Shown here one piece after another: positions 33,815 through 44,558 of a stretch of 64,000 bases of DNA. Under the pieces are notes generated by a model that did not search any database, was not told where the DNA came from, and was given only the letters and a program-made list of their open reading frames with translations. This DNA comes from Bimuria novae-zelandiae CBS 107.79 (taxonomy: Eukaryota > Ascomycota > Dothideomycetes > Pleosporales > Didymosphaeriaceae). The position numbers and the translations under genes are program-made. Every line of letters begins with the position of its first letter. The stretch's first letter is position 1. The stretch is from NCBI GenBank assembly GCA_010015655.1, contig ML976657.1:186001-250000 (forward strand). The letters run 5' to 3'.

Positions 33815-35330
33815 GCACGCAAACAATTCCTTTTTCGTTATAGCACACAGGCGCTTGTCGCCATGCATTGCGTACTCATCGGTAGCTTTATGATACCCAT
33901 GATTATCACGGCACGTACATGGCATGGGGACACGGGTAGCTAGTATTGGCATGTGAATTCTGGGTACGCAGGCATTGTCGTTGGCGTTCTCCAATATCTC
34001 CAACTTATACCCATTTTCTGTTATATCGTCTTTTATTTGCGCTTTCTTTTCGCGTGGGATGAGCACTTGATTGGGCTTTCGGTACTCACGGAGACCAAAT
34101 TGGAATAATAGCGATATTTTTGCAACATGTTCGTTTCGCATTCGCATCGTGATGCACAAATCTTTCCCTCCTAGCTCAGCGCACGCTCGATCCAACTCGA
34201 TGCGAGGGCTAAGAGCTCGTCAGGATTTCCTTTCCTTTCCGAGTTTGGTGTCTGCACTACGTGTAAGATCCTCGCCGTCCTACCTCAGGTAGCTTCCGGC
34301 CACGGAAGTATGTGTCCCATGGCACGGTTCAATACATACCCATAGAGTTCAAGTCAGCCTTCTTGGTCGCAGCGTACACTTCCTGCACCCTCTGCTCTCG
34401 CTGCACCGCACCTTGTATGTCTGGAGCTATGCTCCGCTGCGGCGACGTGCGCACCTGCTGTGGCCGCGAATACGAATGGAGTCGTTGGAAGACTTGTGTG
34501 TCAGTGTAGTACATTTCAGTAACGTTAAAGCAACTCGGACACGAGTTGTGAGCTTGTGAAGAAGATGAAGGATGGGAATGCCGGGGAAGAGCAGGACAGC
34601 AAGGGTAATATGTCATTACAGGATGCAGGTTGTATTTGGCTTGTTAGCCACCTACGGTAAGAGGCCGCTAAAGGATGCGATCTGCATGGTAGGGAAACTT
34701 GGATGGCTGCTGGGTGAGGTTGAATGAGGGCGTGGGGTGGGCCGGTGGGGGTGGGATTATCGCATTGGGGTGCAGGTGGGCGTCGGGTAGTTTGGCAGGC
34801 AGTGCACGCGGGTAGGTTGCGCAAATCTATGCCCAACGCATTGCTAGTGGATAAATGATTTCAAGGTTTCTTTACAGCTTGAAGACCTCCATGGATTGGG
34901 AGTGCAAAAGGACCTATGGTAGTAGCCGCCGGCCATATGGCTGTGACAGTGTTACGGGTCCAACTGAAGGTGAGCCACTGATGTAACGACTTCCTGCATA
35001 GAGCTTCTTTAAAAAAGCTGAAATAATAGTTACAAACATTAAGTAATCATTTAGGCCTTTTGGAAGAGTGGAGGCAGACAACTGTTGACGGAAAAGGCAA
35101 CCACGTTCCAGACATCGGAACCTGCCGCCCGCAGCAACCACTTTTATCCACAAACACAAGAATGACACACTTTACACTCTGTCATGCCAACCCTAGGCAA
35201 CATCAGATGCTTCCGAGGCCCTATCACTTCCCTGATCAAAATCCTCGGCCTACCGCTATGGCACACTTCCTCATCGGTTTATCCTGGCCGAACCCATACC
35301 ATACTTGACACATCACCGTCGCTATTGCGA
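33815..35330. other. Gene-free region downstream of frq
   Basis: Short frames only, none recognisable. A minus-strand frame (33746-34195) overlaps the frq 3' end but lacks coding character. Neurospora makes an antisense frq transcript (qrf); a counterpart would start in this region, but the sequence alone does not show one. Confidence 0.45.
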
Positions 35331-35339
35331 AGACGTTTT

Positions 35340-36010
35340 GAACACTAGCGACAGTGAAAGGAGCACAAGAGAAATTACAAAAGACATGCTCGGCGTCGAC
35401 GTGAACAAAATCCGTGGCCTAGCCTGAGCCGGCCTCCCAGGCTCAAACAGCGATTTCTTCCCCGTAGTAAAGCTCTCCATTGTAACCATCAAGAAAGGCG
35501 CGCTGGCGCCCAAACTCGGGTGGGCGTAGACGATACCCGTCGAAGTATAGATCGTCGACACAGCGATCTACGACGGCAGCATATTTTGGAGCATGATTAG
35601 CGAAGACCCCAGTCGCAGGGACCGTACCAAAGCCTTTCGAAATATCGCAGAAGATGTCCCCGGCGCAACGCGTAGGAAAGAGCTTGGCGATATGTATAGT
35701 CCATGTGAGGATAGCCTGGAGGACGTCGATCCGCTGCAGCGTATATGTCTGTTTGAGAGCGAGATTGTGTTCTTTTGCTGCTGAGCTCGCGATGGTGGAG
35801 GCGAGTCTGAATGTATTTTCATGTGTTTGATCCTCCGAATCCGTTTGCTGGGCCGATTACTGAGAAAGGTGTGTTTACTACGCATACCTTTGATGTCGTA
35901 ACACTATTGGGCGGCGGCTATGAAGATAGATTGCCGGAAGGGTATGGATGTATGATTTTGATCTGGCGCCACGTCGTCCGCTTCTATGGATGTATTTTCC
36001 ATTCCTGTTT
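35340..36010 (+). pseudogene. Decayed coding relic of unknown family
   Basis: One plus-strand frame has protein-like character over about 450 bp ('MLGVDVNKIRGLA', then 'AGLPGSNSDFFPVV', then 'FWSMISEDPSRRDRTKAFRNI') but holds stops (a TGA and TAGs near 35430-35550). A second frame continues the coding texture at 35811-36000 ('FDPPNPFAGP', 'TTHTFDVVTLLGG'). The 'NPFAGP...' segment recalls the C-terminal part of fungal type-B carboxylesterases, but I am not sure. It is adjacent to another pseudogene. The limits are approximate. Confidence 0.35.
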
Positions 36011-36024
36011 CTTATTTTCCGTGA

Positions 36025-37170
36025 TCATTCAGTCCCATGGAGAGAATCCTTGATCGGTGGAGTTGAAGATAGACACACGCGTGCAGGTGAATACACCATA
36101 TCATTCGAGGATGTCGATTTCGAGGTGGGAGTGAAGAACAGCCATAGAGGAAGAGGATTGGAGAAAGGATACCTGCAGAGATTGGTGACAATCCGTTCGC
36201 TGAAGAAGTCGATCACTTCCATGCGCTTGGAAGTATGTTTGTGGGAGTGGTTGTTATGTAATGTCTCAATCTGACCCTGAAAGTACAGCAAGGTGTCCTG
36301 TACTGCGTTTTCGGATCCTGGTGCTGGATGCCCCCGCAGGTGCCAGTCTTTTATCCGTTCACCAGTGATCGGATTGAGCAGTTCGACCCTTACCCATGCA
36401 TAACGGCAGTGAGAAAAAATTCGGATGTTGTATAGCTCCATTCTTTTCAACACGTCGTTGAACGTCTCCCAGGGCTTCTTCTTCTCCACAAAGGCCGGCA
36501 ACACCTCGATGCACTGTCCCATTTTGTGGTGCAAATTTTTGGTAGTTGTTTGCCATATATCATTTGGTACAATAGTCTCAAGGCGCATCTGCGGAAACGG
36601 CTTCACCCGCTTGTAAATCTTGGCATATAAGTCGATGTTGCCCAGCACACGGATGTGAGTTGGGTAATACATAACTCCATCCCAGTTCGCTCTCGATGAG
36701 AGACGTACGCTACGCACTCGGGCAAGTACCTTTGCGCTGCACTCGTCGAGCCAGTCGATTAACTGCAGAGCCGGAGCATTTTGCCAACTCTCCGCTCTGT
36801 AGAAGATGAGCGTGTTGAGTCCCAATTCAAGGTTCTTGGTTTCGTAAGGAATCTGGTGACAGACATAAATGAGCCGATTGAATTCTTTGATGCGTTTTTA
36901 CTTGCATTTCGTCGGGGTGAAAAAGTGTGGCTTCTTGTTTTTCCTGTTTGCCTTGTATCTATAGTGCAGCCCGTCTTCGTTATACAGCATTTGCTCGTAT
37001 ATCGCACTGCGGATCTCTAGGGCGAGGCGGAAGAAGGCGATTGGTTGTATCTTTGAGGTCGACTTCTTCTTGTTTTTCCTGTCTTTCCTGTTCTTTTTGC
37101 TTTTCCCGTTCGGCTTGTATCGGCAGTGCCGACGCAGCTTCGCTATACAGCGCCAAAGTATTTTTCGCAT
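36025..37170 (-). pseudogene. 2EXR/F-box-like protein pseudogene with one nonsense codon
   Basis: A minus-strand frame of about 381 codons is interrupted only by TAA at 36898-36900. Reading through it gives 'FFTPTKCK-stop-KRIKEFNRLIYVCHQIPYETKNLELGLNTLIFYRAE', continuous and without a frame change. The stop fits a CAA-to-TAA change. The protein starts with a Lys/Arg-rich stretch, then 'IAFFRLALEIRSAIYEQML', which resembles the 'LPxEIRxxIY' opening of fungal 2EXR/F-box-like proteins common in dothideomycetes, and continues with 'VRSVRLSSRANWDG'. Its N-terminal coding part lies in a diverged tandem duplication (36930-37208). Translational readthrough or an unrecognised splice cannot be excluded. 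No function is assigned. Confidence 0.55.
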
Positions 37171-37208
37171 TGCGGATCTCTAGGGGAGGCGGAAACAGCG
37201 TTTGGTTG
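36930..37208. repeat. Diverged tandem duplication, two copies
   Basis: Two copies share CTTCTTGTTTTTCCTGT near 36930 and 37064, a CTTGTATC..CAGTGC block, and TGCGGATCTCTAGGG followed by GAGGCGGAA near 37008 and 37171. Copy lengths differ (about 120 and 145 bp). The duplication covers the N-terminal 'LALEIR' coding segment of the adjacent pseudogene. Confidence 0.65.
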
Positions 37209-38615
37209 CGTCTTCGAGAATGACTTAGGCTCTGATAAGGGGTTCAACCGGAAACGGCGGCTTGGAGGTTTGTGGAAGCCGCTCACAAGGTTTTAGAAGG
37301 TACGGTAACGTGGGTTCATAATGGTAGGAACGATAAAATTGGCCTGCACCCGTAATCACCGGCGAAAAGGGGTCTGATTCCAAGGTACGATAACTACCTG
37401 TGGTAAAAGAAAATGTCCTATCTATGGTACTGAGCAAGGGAACCTTAGGAGCGGTCTGGTGCAACCTCGGGAACTGCGACCATTGCCACTTGCCCCCCAT
37501 CTTTTACTGTGGTGAGATTGTTCCAAGGTTTTTTGTGGAGCACGTGAATCATTCGGAGCGGGTGCGGTAGTGAGCAGGTGATTTGTACCTTCGCGATCGG
37601 GGTGTGTCCCCGAGATTTTGGGATGCGCGACCCGTGGGTATGTTGTTCTCAAGTTTGGTTTCTCGCTCGTCCCAACAATAGGACCTAGTCCAGATTTAAT
37701 TCTCAGGGGTAAGCATACCAGGGCAACGGTAAAGCGAGGGAACTCGATATCTTGGTTCTTAGCAAGTAGGTGAGTGCGCAATAACATATCCTCCTTATTT
37801 TACTCCTTTTGAAATGATGGAGATCGTTCCAATGCACCCGTTCAAGGCGACAGAGACAGACAACGATAGGCTGCCTATCTTGGGCTCGCGGACAATCGTT
37901 TATTCCCGGTGGCCCTACCAAAGGCATGTGCCCTTATTCGCTGTTTAGCATGTCTTTTTACAGTCGTACCTAGGTAGTTCTGGCATAATTTACGATACGA
38001 ATGCGTATCGAACGATGTTAAGACTGTTGTTATCGTGAGCCAACACCGAATCTTGTCGCATGCAGCGCGCCGCTGCTGCTTGTTACCCAGCGTTGCGAGA
38101 TTGTGGAACAGCCTTTGGGGTCTGAATCAAGACGTAGGTTTTCAAGTCGCACCGTGCAGTCTAACAGAATTTCATGCCTATCCAAGGTAGTTTGCGCTCG
38201 CTAGGGAGCTCGTAGGAGGACAGAGACGTCATTAATGCACCATATGCTGTCAACCACGGCCGATGGTTCGACATTTGGAATAGTGACTCTGGGGTCTCTT
38301 AGGCTGTGATGTGGTTATGCCCACCATGTACCTCGCGTTCATCTGCACTTTGCGCGTGAATGAGAACTGGCCTTTGGGCTGTGGAGATTGGCCAGGGACT
38401 CTTACAATTGTTCCAGCCCAGTCTTCTCCAGCGACTCTCCTCCAACAATTCTTCTCCAGCAAATACTGTTGCAGCATGTCTTCGTTCATGTGTTACTCCA
38501 GATTCCAGTTCTCTGAAGCACCCACAAGTTACCGGTCTCAGCGGGCAGTCCCGGAGCGATCTTTAGCCGAATGACGTCAGGGGCTTCCCTCCAAAGATGA
38601 CACCACACAACAGCG
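37209..38615. other. Gene-free region
   Basis: No frame with recognisable content on either strand. Composition is intermediate, with no clear repeat except the tandem unit that begins at 38616. Confidence 0.45.
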
Positions 38616-38677
38616 CATCGCGAAACGCCCGACCGGGTAATTATGCCATCGCGAAACGCCCGACCGGGTAATTATGC
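38616..38677. repeat. Two-copy 31-bp tandem repeat
   Basis: The unit CATCGCGAAACGCCCGACCG plus GGTAATTATGC occurs at 38616-38646 and 38647-38677 with no differences, followed by a short partial copy (CATCGC). It lies in non-coding DNA; a recent slippage product is likely. Confidence 0.9.
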
Positions 38678-38991
38678 CATCGCATCATCCGGACCGCTGT
38701 GCAGTTTCGCATCTCCAGCTTTGCCGCAGAAGGGATGATCCTGGCTCGACGGCATGCCTGAGGTCTCAATGTTGTTCCTGACTTGCTGTAGAACACAAGC
38801 ACACGCCCACCGCTACTTTGCTCCACTCAGTACATCATCACGCGTGCGCGATATCTTGCAAAACTTAGGCCTGGCGATCCTGTGCTAGCCTTCCGCATAT
38901 CTACTTGTCGACGTCCGACGTTTTGAAGTGCTTCGTCTTTGGCTGTTGTGCTCCGTTCCTCCAACACTGCGCCACAGCAGTGCCGCACATA

Positions 38992-40176
38992 ATGAATTAC
39001 GCCACGTGGATTGAAGAGAAGAACCTCAAGGTAAGAGCACTTGGAATTCCTCCCCAGAGCCAGTATGAACTACTCTACATGGATCGAGGAGAAAAATCTC
39101 AGAGTCCGTAGCACGGGTCCAACGGGAATCACAGTTCTAATTTGGTATACAGAAAACCTTCATTGTAGCGACACTATGTTCGACCATTGTCGGCACCTTC
39201 ACCACCACCATGAACCTTTATGACGCGGTGCAACAACGCAAGAAGCAAAAGAAGACCGACTCCAAGCAGGACGACGAGCTCCAAGCCCTGCGAAAGCGCA
39301 TAGACGATGCAGAACAGCGGGCAAAAGACAAGGAGAACCAGCACGACGACTACGGGCGAAACTTCCAGCAAGCCTCAGCGCTTATACAAAGGCAGTATGA
39401 CGAGGGATACGGGAGGCTGGGGAGTAGATTTGCTGTGGGTGACAGTAAGCTACATGGCTCCTGCCAAGGTTGACAATATGCTGACGGTTGAAGCCATAAC
39501 GGAGAACCAGCTCCAAAAGCAAATCATCCAGCTCCAGCAGACCGTCATCAACGTCCTGCAAGACGCCCTCTACAATGATCGACAACTCACCCGCGCGGAC
39601 ATGGCCAAGCTAGCAGCTGCTTCCGATGCCGCCCGTGAAGGGTCCATCGATGCTCTTCGAGCACAGCAGCAGCGTCTCGCAGGCATTGAGGATTCCCCTC
39701 GGCGAGACTCTCCTATGCGCGCTCTCCCTGCTCCCAAACGTGCCTCGACGGTTGTCGATGACGAACCGCTCTTTTGCCGCTACGCGCTGGGCCTACAGTT
39801 CAGACCATCGAAGCCCCTCGCAGGCGACTTTGCACCTGGCGGTGACTGCCGCTGTCCCGATTGCGACAGGCGTATCGACGCTACCGCGGACGACTTTTGG
39901 CAAATTGGCAAGAGGACTCCCATCGTGTACGGAGGGCAAGAAGTCACAGAAGCGCGCGAGTTCCACCTCGGCCAGCGGTTCGTCATCAAGTGCCATACTC
40001 CGGATGGCACGTATGCTTGCGTGCTGTGCAGCAGGCATAGAGACAAAGATGCGGTTTGCCGGACGGTGGAAGCTCTCGTGAAACACGTGGGCCGATTCCA
40101 CGACGTTGAGGAGCTGGAGAGTGAGGTTGACCTCAAGGAAACGGTTCCTTTGGCACTGACTGCGCCTCCGCGATGA
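38992..40176 (+). CDS. Membrane-anchored coiled-coil protein with C-terminal C2H2-like finger
   Basis: Three exons, 38992-39030, 39153-39444 and 39494-40176, give 337 aa. Intron 1 (39031-39152) was placed because 'KNLK-KTFIVATLCSTIVGTF' joins in frame into a single hydrophobic segment at residues 15-32. Intron 2 is 49 bp (39445-39493, GTAAGC...TTGAAG, CTGAC branch site). After the membrane segment come 'NLYDAVQQRKKQKK' and a charged coiled coil (residues about 40-75 and 110-160). Cys-rich motifs follow: 'CRCPDCDRR' near residue 220 and 'YACVLCSRHRDKDAVC...HVGRFH' near residue 290, a C-x2-C...H-x4-H arrangement. This domain order recurs in uncharacterised dothideomycete proteins. I do not know its function. 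Intron 1 contains a second copy of exon 1. Confidence 0.72.
39065..39103 (+). repeat. Duplicate of exon 1 inside intron 1
   Basis: Encodes 'MNYSTWIEEKNLR' against 'MNYATWIEEKNLK' in exon 1 (38992-39030): 11 of 13 residues match. It is followed by GTCCGT instead of GTAAGA. It could be an alternative first exon sharing the acceptor at 39152, or a dead duplicate. Confidence 0.75.
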
Positions 40177-41945
40177 GATGGCATGACTCTCAAGATTCGG
40201 AATTGCATAGCGTATTGTTTGCGATGCATTGCAACATTAGCGACGGCGTTGAGTTTTTTCCAGTCTCTATACCATTTCCTGTTCGTATCTGTACGACTTA
40301 CGACTTTCGATTTGCCGGAAACCTGCAAGCAATATCACATATATAATCACCCAGCTCACTCGGTTTCAAAAATATATATGCAGCAGTTAGACAGGGCACT
40401 CCGTCTATTTGCAAGGGGGATTGCTTCTCCTTTTGTCACCCACCTGTCAGAAACTCTGGCTCGTTCTTCACCCCAGCTTGGTGCTCAAACCCGACTTGGT
40501 CTACACATGGGCCGTTGCAATCTGTCTTCGCGAACCGAAAGCCGAGAGCTAGTCGGGTCGGGGGCGCGGCACTGAAGACAAGCCGGTGCCGTGTGGATGA
40601 CAAAGTACGAGTAACTCAGTGAAGATGCTGGGCTGAGCCCGAGGCGCAGAGTGGCCGGTGCGCGAAACAAGGATAGCGGTTGGCGTGGGAAACGCGGAAG
40701 CGAGGCGCGTGGGTTTCGTGAAACGCGCTCGACTCTGAGGCCGAAGAAATGGGCATGGGCAACATGCATTTCACGATGGCACAGAAAGAAGAGGCAAGCA
40801 CGGCATCGATCTGCGCGTCTAGAATTGTGTTTCCCGTCCTTGGCCTAAGCATGGCTACCCAAACGAGTGCAGGGAGATGAAGATTGTCGGTCTTGGGTCT
40901 AGCCGCAAGGTTTGCAACGGTCAGCTTCAGAATCTGCGAGGCGGACGAGTGTCGCGGACGAAAATATGTGTCACGCTACATGCCATGGCCCCCATCACAT
41001 TGGCTGCTTACTCCCCTATTCTGAGAAATCTGTCAGAGAATTCTAGGATCATGCGTTACTATCGATAGGGAAATTGCAAAGACGAAAGCGAGATTGAGGT
41101 CGGGTAGTCGGAGGGTCGCGGAATGCCGGTTCCGAGCGCGTAGGAGGAGCGTGAGGGCGATTGGCTGCGCGATCCGCTGTTTGAAGAGGAAAGCGTTTCG
41201 TCGTGCGCACACGAGAGGCGCTGTTAAGCAGCCGTTGGGGGAGTGCGCGTTTCGTGTGGCTGAGGCGTGGGAAAGAAGCACTGAAGATGCGAGACATACG
41301 AAATGTACGCGAAAGTCGGTGAGGCTGAAAGATGGGGCCTGGATGCGCCGGCGCGCCGTGGGTGGTGGACGGCACGGCGCGGGCTGCATCTACTGATGTC
41401 ATTCCTGGCAACGCTTGCAGACGGGAGATAGTGAGGCAGAATTGTTGTACTATTGTATCAAGAAAACAACAGCACATTCAGAGGGGTATAGGGCAGAGGC
41501 TGGGGTCAGACCAGATGCTGCGTGACCACCACCACCAGAGCGATTACTGCATCGGGACGGAGTCTGACTGATGCTGCTATCGCACCCATGAGCATACGGG
41601 CATTAACGTGCATGCGGGCGCGTTGGAGGTCGTTGGCTCGCCGTCGCTGTGGCTAGCCACTCGCTCACTCGCTCGCGTGTGCGGTGGTGCCCTTGTTGGC
41701 CTGAGTCGTCCGTGCAAAGTCTAATTTGACCCATCCTAGTCGGCCTGAACAAGCCTCGCACTCATTGATATTCCGCCGCCTTCCGCGCACCGAGGCGCTT
41801 CCTCTTCTACTGCCCGACCGACTGCGTGCCCTCCTCCAACGCGTCCTCCACCCACGCCAGCAGCACCTCCAGCGCGCCCGCGAGTGTGTGTCCCGTTGCG
41901 CGCTCGCCTGTCCGCACTGTCCCCGTGCTCCTGACACGCACCACG
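40177..41945. other. Intergenic region upstream of aur1, no gene seen
   Basis: 1.77 kb. The frames present (for example 40183-40575 plus, 41049-41477 minus) overlap each other and have no recognisable domains. The last 300 bp are pyrimidine/CG-rich and probably hold the aur1 promoter and leader. Confidence 0.45.
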
Positions 41946-43422
41946 ATGACGAACAAGAGCTACCTCGCCTTCCTCGACGAGGGCGCCCAGAAGCTCTCGC
42001 GAGCACACGTCCCGGGCCTGTCGGCGCTGCCCAGCTTCATCCCGCACCGCGTCCGCAGAAAATGGAGAGCCACCAAGTCGCGCATGCGCAGCCGCCAGTC
42101 GCCCACGTCATCCATCGCCTCCCTTGAGACGTCCTTTTCGCCCGCCGACACGCTGCGCTCGCTGCGGACCCACCCGTGGAGCATATACGACGGCCAGTAC
42201 CTGATCCTGGCCATCGTCGCCATATTCTCTCTCTCCGTCAGCGAGGCACCGGGGCCGTTCGCGAAAACGTTTGCCGCGGCGCTGCTCATGGGCGGCCTAG
42301 TCCTACCCGTATCTCGACAGTTTCTCCTGCCATTTCTCCCCGCCCTGACATGGCTACTCCTATTCTCTAGCTGCAAGTACGTCGACGCCGTGCTACATTG
42401 GCCCTGTTTCCCCTGTTCCGGCCTCGGTAGCACAGATGCTACCCATACACAGCCTGCTAACATTTCTTGCTAGGTACATTCCAGCCGACTACCGCCCCGC
42501 TATCTGGGTGCGAGTCCTGCCCGCGCTCGAAAACATCCTCTACGGCGCCAACCTGAGCAACATTCTCTCCGCCCACAAGCACACCATGTTGGACATTCTG
42601 GCTTGGATACCCTACGGCGTCATCCACTACGTGTCGCCCGTCATTGTCAGCGGATGCATGTTCATCTGGGGCCCGCCCGGCACCGCGCCCATCTGGGCAC
42701 GCGCCTTTGGCTACATGAACATGACGGCCGTCATCATCCAGATCATCTTCCCGTGCTCGCCGCCCTGGTACGAGAACACCTACGGGCTGGCACCTGCAAA
42801 CTACTCCGTTCCTGGCGATGCGGCCGGTCTTAAGGCGATTGATGCGCTCCTCGGCGTCGATCTCTACACTTCAGGATTTCACGCCTCGCCTATGGTTTTT
42901 GGCGCTTTCCCGTCTCTGCACTCCGGCTGGGCCACCCTGGAAACGCTGTTTATGGGACACGTTTTCCCGAAGCTGTTCCCCGTCTACGTCTTCTATACCA
43001 TGTGGCTGTGGTGGTCGACCATGTACTTTTCTCACCACTACGCCGTCGACCTCGTAGCTGGCAGTTTGCGTAAGTTTGATCGACCATACCAAAGTCGCAT
43101 TCGCTAACTGTTTCTAGTCGCCGGTATTGCATACTTCTGGGCTCGTGCCAAGTTCCTGCCTCGCGTGCAACCCGACAAGGAGTTCCGCTGGGACTACGAC
43201 TACGTCGAGATTGGCGATCCGCAAGACACCACCTACACCATGTTGGACATCTACGAAGAATTCCACCCGCTGTCGGACTCCGACGACTGGGCGAGCGGAT
43301 CCTCATCCTCCTACTCGACCGGCGGCCGCAGCCCCTCTGCTGGCTCACGATCACCCATCGACGATGCGCAAAGCCTCTGGGACGGCGACACGGTCGCATC
43401 CGATTCCGAGACCCTGCGGTAG
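41946..43422 (+). CDS. aur1: Inositol phosphorylceramide synthase catalytic subunit Aur1
   Basis: Three exons, 41946-42376, 42474-43069 and 43118-43422, encode 443 aa. The introns are 97 bp (GTACGT, GCTAAC branch site) and 48 bp (GTAAGT). ATG 41946 was chosen as the first ATG giving the expected cytosolic N-terminus. Aur1 transfers phosphoinositol from phosphatidylinositol to ceramide in the Golgi and is the target of aureobasidin A. Several hydrophobic segments are present. The lipid-phosphatase-like active-site blocks are 'SGFHASPMVFGAFPSLHSGW' near residues 275-295 and 'SHHYAVDLVAG' near 330, carrying the His, His and Asp of this family. The C-terminus is a long acidic, Ser-rich tail. The gene looks intact. 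Confidence 0.94.
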
Positions 43423-44558
43423 CCCTCCACACCCGCAATACTTCATCCCTAAGATCGCCCCATTTTCACCTATTCTTGGTGACGGCCTGCCACGACTTAT
43501 GCATCGGAAAAGGAGTTTGATTTTCAGCATTTTCATCATCAGCGCAAACGCACATTTACCGGTTTCACGAAATTCTTCATTGATTACTGCATTACAAGAG
43601 AGAGCATGTTGCGTTGGAGGCGCCGGGCTCGCAGCATGCATTTTTAGATTCGTAGCGCCTTGTTTATATAGGCTGTTGGGTCGGATTGTTTTGATACCCT
43701 CTCGGTCGCTTCCGGTTACTTACGAGTACCGCTGTACTACTACGTTCGCTCGAGCACTCGGCCGCGCTTCTGTTTAAGCGGCTGGGGACCTGCAACAGGG
43801 AGGATTTTCCACCATGGAAGGATTGGGCTTGGAATGGATGGGGGTGTATGAAGGAATCAGCGCTACCTAAGGACGGTACGGCGCTGGAGATAATCATCAC
43901 TAGAGTAATGCTTAATGGAACGGATGAACGGCAACGCCATACCTGGTGCTGTGGGGTGATCTGAAGTTGGCTGCATAGATGACTGAGCTTCCCTGTATGT
44001 GTATTCAGTGTAAAATTGAATTATAAATGCGTCAATTGACCATTACTAACCCGGTTGAGGAACATCAGCAATACATGCACACCCTCTCCATGCAAGTTCG
44101 ACAGCAGTCTCTTGCGTGGACGCCAAGGTACGCTTGCACGATCTCAACTGCCGAAGAAGGGGACAATACCATAGCGCCGCCGTCCCCCGCTTCAAAGACG
44201 AAGCGCGAGGTCCTCGGTGGAATTCGCGGAACTCTTCCGCGGTCCGGACGCAGAAGTTTAGGTAAGAGGCGTTGGTGATGGAACCTCCCACTCGACCTAC
44301 CGAGATCTAAAAAACCCGTATCTTCGCATCCGAATTGGCTGGAGAGAACTTACAACCAACTTCTAGGCGGAGAGGAAGCAGTCTTTCACTAGGGTATGCT
44401 TTTGCGTTCATCTGAGACTTGATCGAGCAATAGCGTGAAGTGGGAATATAGAATATGTTCAGTGTAACAAAGGAGGCGTGTCATCGATGTGTGATGGGAG
44501 CGACCGTGCAAGTAGGTACAAGAAATGAGCGTCCGTCTGACCCATGCGCGCGCGTCCA
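43423..44558. other. Convergent intergenic region between aur1 and the GH81 gene
   Basis: 1.1 kb between the 3' ends of two convergent genes. Short frames have no recognisable content. It should contain both terminators, but I do not see a diagnostic signal. Confidence 0.45.

Noticed and set aside
40183..40575. 130-codon plus-strand frame after the coiled-coil gene
   Set aside because: No recognisable content and directly downstream of a stop codon; likely 3' untranslated region.
41049..41477. 142-codon minus-strand frame upstream of aur1
   Set aside because: Pro/Arg/Ser-rich, no recognisable domain, no matching splice structure, overlapping frames on the other strand.
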